A stretch of DNA of 8,835 nucleotides from Chloroflexota bacterium. Lineage in GTDB: Bacteria > Chloroflexota > Chloroflexia > JAMDCE01. The notes beneath the pieces were generated by a model. The model saw only the letters and a list, made by a program, of their open reading frames with translations, was not told the DNA's origin and made no database searches. Positions 6,515 to 8,835 of this stretch are shown one piece after another. Position numbers and translations under genes: made by a program. Within the stretch, counting starts at the first letter, position 1. The number at the start of each line of letters is the position of its first letter. The DNA lies in NCBI GenBank assembly GCA_023489135.1, contig JAMDCE010000210.1, forward strand, positions 1 through 8,835, written 5' to 3'.

Positions 6515-7278
6515 GCGTCCTCCTAGAGGTTAAGGGGGTTTCGAAATACTTCGGCGGACTCTGTGCGCTGCACGATGTCAGCTTCGCGGTAGAGCAGGGC
6601 GAGATCACGGGACTAATCGGCCCAAACGGAGCAGGGAAAACTACGCTGTTTAACCTCATCACCGCAGTTTTCCATGTGTCCAAGGGACACATCTTCTTGC
6701 AAGGTTCAGAAACAACCGGGCTGCGCACCCATGTGATTGCCCATCGCGGCATCGTGAGAACCTTCCAAAACGTAAACTTGTTTTCCAACCTGTCGACGCT
6801 TGATAACGTTATGGTCGGAATGCACCGTCGCTCCTCAACAGGCTTACTGGCCTCTGCTCTTGGACTGCCATCTGTCCGGAAAGCCGAGGACAGGGCAACA
6901 ATGAGAGCGCTGGAGTTGCTGGATTTTGTGGGACTCGGCGAGCAGATAAAGGAGAAGGCCAGTAGCCTGCCATTGGGACGTCAGCGGATGTTGGAGATGG
7001 CGAGGGCCCTGGCGGCGGAGCCGCGGCTGCTGCTCCTCGACGAACCTGCTGCAGGTCTTAACGATGAAGAAACTTCGAGGCTCGCAGAGCTACTTTTCCG
7101 CATTCGCAACTCAGGCATAACCATACTACTTGTCGAGCACGATATGCGGTTGGTGATGGACGTGTGCGACAGGATAGTAGTGTTGAATTTCGGCGAGAAA
7201 ATTGCTGAGGGGACGCCGGCCCAGGTGCAGGATGACCCGCTGGTGTTGTCCGCGTATCTAGGAAGGAAGCGAGTTTGA
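6511..7278 (+). CDS. livG: LIV-type ABC transporter ATP-binding protein LivG
   Basis: Cytoplasmic ATPase that pairs with LivF to drive LivHM. The 255 residues match LivG. Motifs: Walker A GPNGAGKT at 37-44, Q-loop TFQNV at 84-88, signature LPLGRQR at 153-159 (LivG proteins characteristically depart from LSGGQ here), Walker B LLLLDEP at 173-179 followed by the LivG-typical AAGLNDEET, and the switch histidine in VEHDM (H210). The LFSNLSTLDNVMVGMH segment and its long helical insert before the signature also mark LivG rather than LivF. Uses a TTG start overlapping the livM stop, with an ideal ribosome binding site. Its stop overlaps the livF ATG by one base. Nothing looks damaged. Confidence 0.94.
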   Translation: MSVLLEVKGVSKYFGGLCALHDVSFAVEQGEITGLIGPNGAGKTTLFNLITAVFHVSKGHIFLQGSETTGLRTHVIAHRGIVRTFQNVNLFSNLSTLDNVMVGMHRRSSTGLLASALGLPSVRKAEDRATMRALELLDFVGLGEQIKEKASSLPLGRQRMLEMARALAAEPRLLLLDEPAAGLNDEETSRLAELLFRIRNSGITILLVEHDMRLVMDVCDRIVVLNFGEKIAEGTPAQVQDDPLVLSAYLGRKRV

Positions 7279-8045
7279 TGGCGCAGACGGATTCGATGCT
7301 GGTCGTAGAAGGGCTTCGCGCAGCTTATGGCAAGGTTCAGGCGCTGAAAGGGATTTCGCTGCACATTGACGCTGGCGAGATAATCAGCATTCTGGGCGCA
7401 AATGGCGCTGGAAAGACGACCTTTCTCCGGACCATTTGCGGCTTATTACCTGCTACAGGCGGGAAAGTAGTATTCGACGGGCAAGACATAACGCGCGTTC
7501 CAGCGCACCGCATTGTCGAGAGGGGCCTGACGATGGTGCCAGAGGGACGCCAGATTTTTGGCCCGTTCACAGTGTACGAGAATTTAGAGATGGGCGCGTT
7601 AATTCACATACGCCGTGGGCAAAAGAAGGAGGTGGAAGACACACTAGAGAGCATTTACGGCTTGTTCCCCCGGCTTTACGAGCGACGGGGACAGGTTGCT
7701 GCAACTCTGAGTGGTGGAGAGCAACAGATGCTTGCCATCGGACGGGCACTGATGTCTCGGCCGCGCCTCTTACTTCTCGACGAGCCATCGTTGGGTCTTG
7801 CGCCTATGATCGTCGACAGCATCATGGAAGCGCTGGCAACTCTCAACCGCAATGGCCTAACGATCTTTCTGGTCGAGCAGAACGCGGAGGTTGCTTTGAG
7901 CGTGGCGACGCGTGCCTACGTGATGGAAGTGGGAACAGTTGCGATGGAAGGTGAAGCAAGCAGTCTCCTGAACAGTGACCAACTACACGTGATTTACATG
8001 GGCCGCAATAAGCCAGGCAGCAATAGGCATCTGCCTGCAAATTAA
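7278..8045 (+). CDS. livF: LIV-type ABC transporter ATP-binding protein LivF
   Basis: Second ATPase of the LIV transporter, 255 residues from ATG 7278. Motifs: Walker A GANGAGKT at 40-47, the LivF-typical Q-loop VPEGRQIF at 87-94, signature LSGGEQQ at 144-150, Walker B LLLLDEP at 164-170 followed by SLGLAP, and VEQN at 199-202, where LivF proteins usually carry Gln instead of the switch His. The last ~13 residues (NKPGSNRHLPAN) are a non-conserved tail. ATG 7278 shares its A with the livG TGA; a TTG at 7275 would add one residue and is also possible. GGAAGGA at 7261-7267 serves as ribosome binding site. It ends 59 bases before the start of the presumed solute-binding protein frame. Confidence 0.94.
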   Translation: MAQTDSMLVVEGLRAAYGKVQALKGISLHIDAGEIISILGANGAGKTTFLRTICGLLPATGGKVVFDGQDITRVPAHRIVERGLTMVPEGRQIFGPFTVYENLEMGALIHIRRGQKKEVEDTLESIYGLFPRLYERRGQVAATLSGGEQQMLAIGRALMSRPRLLLLDEPSLGLAPMIVDSIMEALATLNRNGLTIFLVEQNAEVALSVATRAYVMEVGTVAMEGEASSLLNSDQLHVIYMGRNKPGSNRHLPAN

Positions 8046-8835
8046 GGTCGTGAGTCGGCTTATACGGCAGAGGAGTTGGACAAAACAATTCAAAGGAGGA
8101 AGAAATGCGATTTTGGCACCTGCTAGTTACCTCACTAATGATCGCGACCCAGTTCTCGGTAGTGGTCGGAATCTCTCCATCCTTTACCAGCACCACGTCG
8201 AAGCTAGTGCCGCCCATGTCTACAGAGACGATGTTGCCGTGATCGAGACCCTGGCCAAGATGGACTGCGCCTGATGGCGCAGCTGCTGGCCCAGAGCTAA
8301 GCAGAAACACCGCCCTGCCAACGCATTGATCCACCGTCTGAACTAATCCGCTGGAGAGCATCATCAACAGCGATCCCTTGAGGCCAGCTTCCTTCAGCCT
8401 CTTCTCCAACTTCGTGATATACCGAGCCACGACGGGTTCCAGGCAGGCGCTAACTACCGTCGTACTGAATCGCTCGTACTCTCTCCACTCGGGCAGGATT
8501 TCGTGCGAAGCCACGACGTGCGCCTCTGGGAACACTTCCTTGATTATCTCTACGGCCGCTATTTCGTGCCCTGGGTTAGCATAGGAATAAAGAAACCCTA
8601 CTGCGACTGCCTCCACACCCTCTTTCTTGAGCTTGTTGGCGGCTTCACGTGTTTCTTGCTCGCTTAAAGCGGTGAAGATTGAGCCATCATACAGGGTTCG
8701 TTCTTCAACCCCAAGACGCAGCCATCGCGGAACCAGTGGTTCGTAGGGTGGGATGAAAACGTTGTACATCGTAACGCCCACAGGTCTGATGCCGCGCCGC
8801 AGATCGATCACATCACGAAAGTTCTTCGTGGTGAT
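7843..8835 (-). CDS. hyuA: Hydantoinase A / oxoprolinase family protein, internal fragment with a foreign 3' tail
   Basis: Open frame on the - strand entering from the right edge (first codon 8835) and ending at TGA 7845-7843. Only about 228 codons (8835-8152) are recognisable HyuA: ITTKNFRDV, RRGIRPVG, PLVPRWLRLGVEER, VEAVAVGFLYSYANPGHE, ASHEILPEWREYERFSTTVV, MMLSSGLVQT, LLSSGPAAAPSGAV and the ATPase-fold motif DMGGTSFDV (about 8196-8220). This corresponds to roughly the end of the N-terminal domain through the middle of the usual ~680-residue protein. After PTTTEN the family's GYR segment and the following HTIGAGGGS motif are absent. The remaining ~100 codons are antisense reading of the solute-binding stub, the intergenic gap and the livF 3' end, with a Cys/Ser/Pro/Arg-rich composition and no motif. 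HyuA normally binds ATP and pairs with HyuB to open cyclic amides; this version lacks its C-terminal half and could not do so. The N-terminus lies outside the window. Confidence 0.75.
   Translation of the reverse strand: MTTKNFRDVIDLRRGIRPVGVTMYNVFIPPYEPLVPRWLRLGVEERTLYDGSIFTALSEQETREAANKLKKEGVEAVAVGFLYSYANPGHEIAAVEIIKEVFPEAHVVASHEILPEWREYERFSTTVVSACLEPVVARYITKLEKRLKEAGLKGSLLMMLSSGLVQTVDQCVGRAVFLLSSGPAAAPSGAVHLGQGLDHGNIVSVDMGGTSFDVVLVKDGEIPTTTENWVAIISEVTSRCQNRISSSFELFCPTPLPYKPTHDLNLQADAYCCLAYCGPCKSRVVGHCSGDCLLHLPSQLFPLPSRRHASPRSKQPPRSARPERSLGHCG
8094..8099 (+). promoter_or_regulatory. Strong ribosome binding site of a gene that is cut off
   Basis: AGGAGG at 8094-8099 (inside AAAGGAGGA), 5 bases before ATG 8105. 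Quality and spacing equal the best sites in the window, which argues that a genuine gene starts here although its frame ends after 45 codons. Confidence 0.7.
8105..8242 (+). pseudogene. 5' stub of a presumed solute-binding protein gene, broken by an inverted junction
   Basis: The frame opens at ATG 8105 after a perfect ribosome binding site and reads MRFWHLLVTSLMIATQFS: one basic residue, then a hydrophobic run like the start of an export signal peptide. In LIV operons the periplasmic substrate-binding protein (LivJ/LivK type) is often placed next to livF and is otherwise missing here. The identification therefore rests on position, ribosome binding site and signal-like N-terminus, not on homology of a mature domain. 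After about codon 11-18 the bases are the antisense of a hydantoinase A gene, and the rest of the frame to TGA 8240-8242 (Ser/Thr-rich, ending ETMLP) is antisense reading. As written, the 45-residue product would not be a working protein. Either the gene is truly disrupted or the sequence is a chimera. Confidence 0.55.
8137..8160. other. Inverted junction between the LIV operon and hyuA
   Basis: Left of this interval the sequence makes sense as a + strand operon gene start; right of it as - strand hyuA coding sequence. HyuA-like residues (DMGGTSFDV, then a Lys-Asp-Gly and PTTTEN) reach down to base 8152. The signal-like + frame is plausible up to about 8158. The break lies within or near that overlap, and the exact base cannot be fixed without homologues. 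No transposase, terminal inverted repeat or target-site duplication is visible beside it. Confidence 0.6.

Noticed and set aside
7436..7954. Long open frame of 172 codons overlapping livF in another frame, + strand
   Set aside because: Arg/Ser/Cys-rich translation without motifs, fully inside intact livF; a shadow reading.
7843..8151. The tail of the hyuA frame as a novel C-terminal domain
   Set aside because: It is the antisense of livF's 3' end and the intergenic gap, is Cys/Ser/Pro/Arg-rich and lacks domain features.
8105..8242. The 45-codon frame as an independent small secreted or membrane protein
   Set aside because: Its second half is exactly antisense to conserved hyuA codons including DMGGTS, so it is better explained as a truncated gene start plus foreign sequence.
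8050..8274. 74-codon + strand frame after livF
   Set aside because: Crosses the inverted junction, lacks its own ribosome binding site, and is antisense to hyuA over its second half.
1..8835. CRISPR arrays, tRNA/rRNA genes, insertion sequences, riboswitches
   Set aside because: No spaced direct repeats, cloverleaf-like sequence, transposase reading frame or recognisable riboswitch core was seen on either strand.

Overview
The window is a bacterial catabolic or uptake gene cluster. GC content is moderate to high by eye. Genes are tightly packed with strong Shine-Dalgarno sites, ATG, GTG and TTG starts, and stop/start overlaps. Two tandem E1-type thiamine-diphosphate dehydrogenases, a branched-chain-amino-acid-type (LIV/HAAT) ABC transporter and hydantoinase/oxoprolinase genes together suggest a free-living heterotroph. 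Environmental Chloroflexota (SAR202-like) or Proteobacteria would fit, but the sequence alone does not settle the taxon.

Layout on the + strand: the 3' end of a hydantoinase B gene (2-199); a 212-base gap with a GC-rich hairpin (273-307); E1 alpha-1 (about 412-1383) and E1 beta-1 (1392-2369); E1 alpha-2 (2465-3484) and E1 beta-2 (3527-4498); then the LIV permeases livH (4572-5459) and livM (5456-6514), and the ATPases livG (6511-7278) and livF (7278-8045). The last four genes are joined by 1- or 4-base overlaps, so they are very probably one translationally coupled unit. About 60 bases after livF, a strong ribosome binding site and an ATG open a frame that begins like an exported protein, in the place where the solute-binding protein gene is expected.

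That frame is cut off after about 11-18 codons. From about 8137-8160 to the right edge the sequence is instead a hydantoinase A (HyuA) gene on the - strand, broken at its 3' side at the same point. The window therefore contains a sharp inverted junction between the start of the presumed solute-binding protein gene and the interior of hyuA. The left edge carries hyuB and hyuA normally lies directly upstream of hyuB. An inverted copy of the operon's own hyuA, from a real inversion or from an amplification/assembly chimera, is therefore a serious explanation and should be excluded before any biology is built on the right-hand 700 bases.

Working model (inference): a LIV-type importer takes up an amino-acid-like or amide-type compound, hydantoinase/oxoprolinase subunits open a cyclic amide, and one or both E1 enzymes oxidatively decarboxylate or cleave a resulting 2-oxo compound. 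No E2 acyltransferase or E3 dihydrolipoamide dehydrogenase is present here. The two E1 copies differ in conserved active-site motifs, so they are probably not redundant. I see no CRISPR array, tRNA, rRNA, transposase or phage gene.
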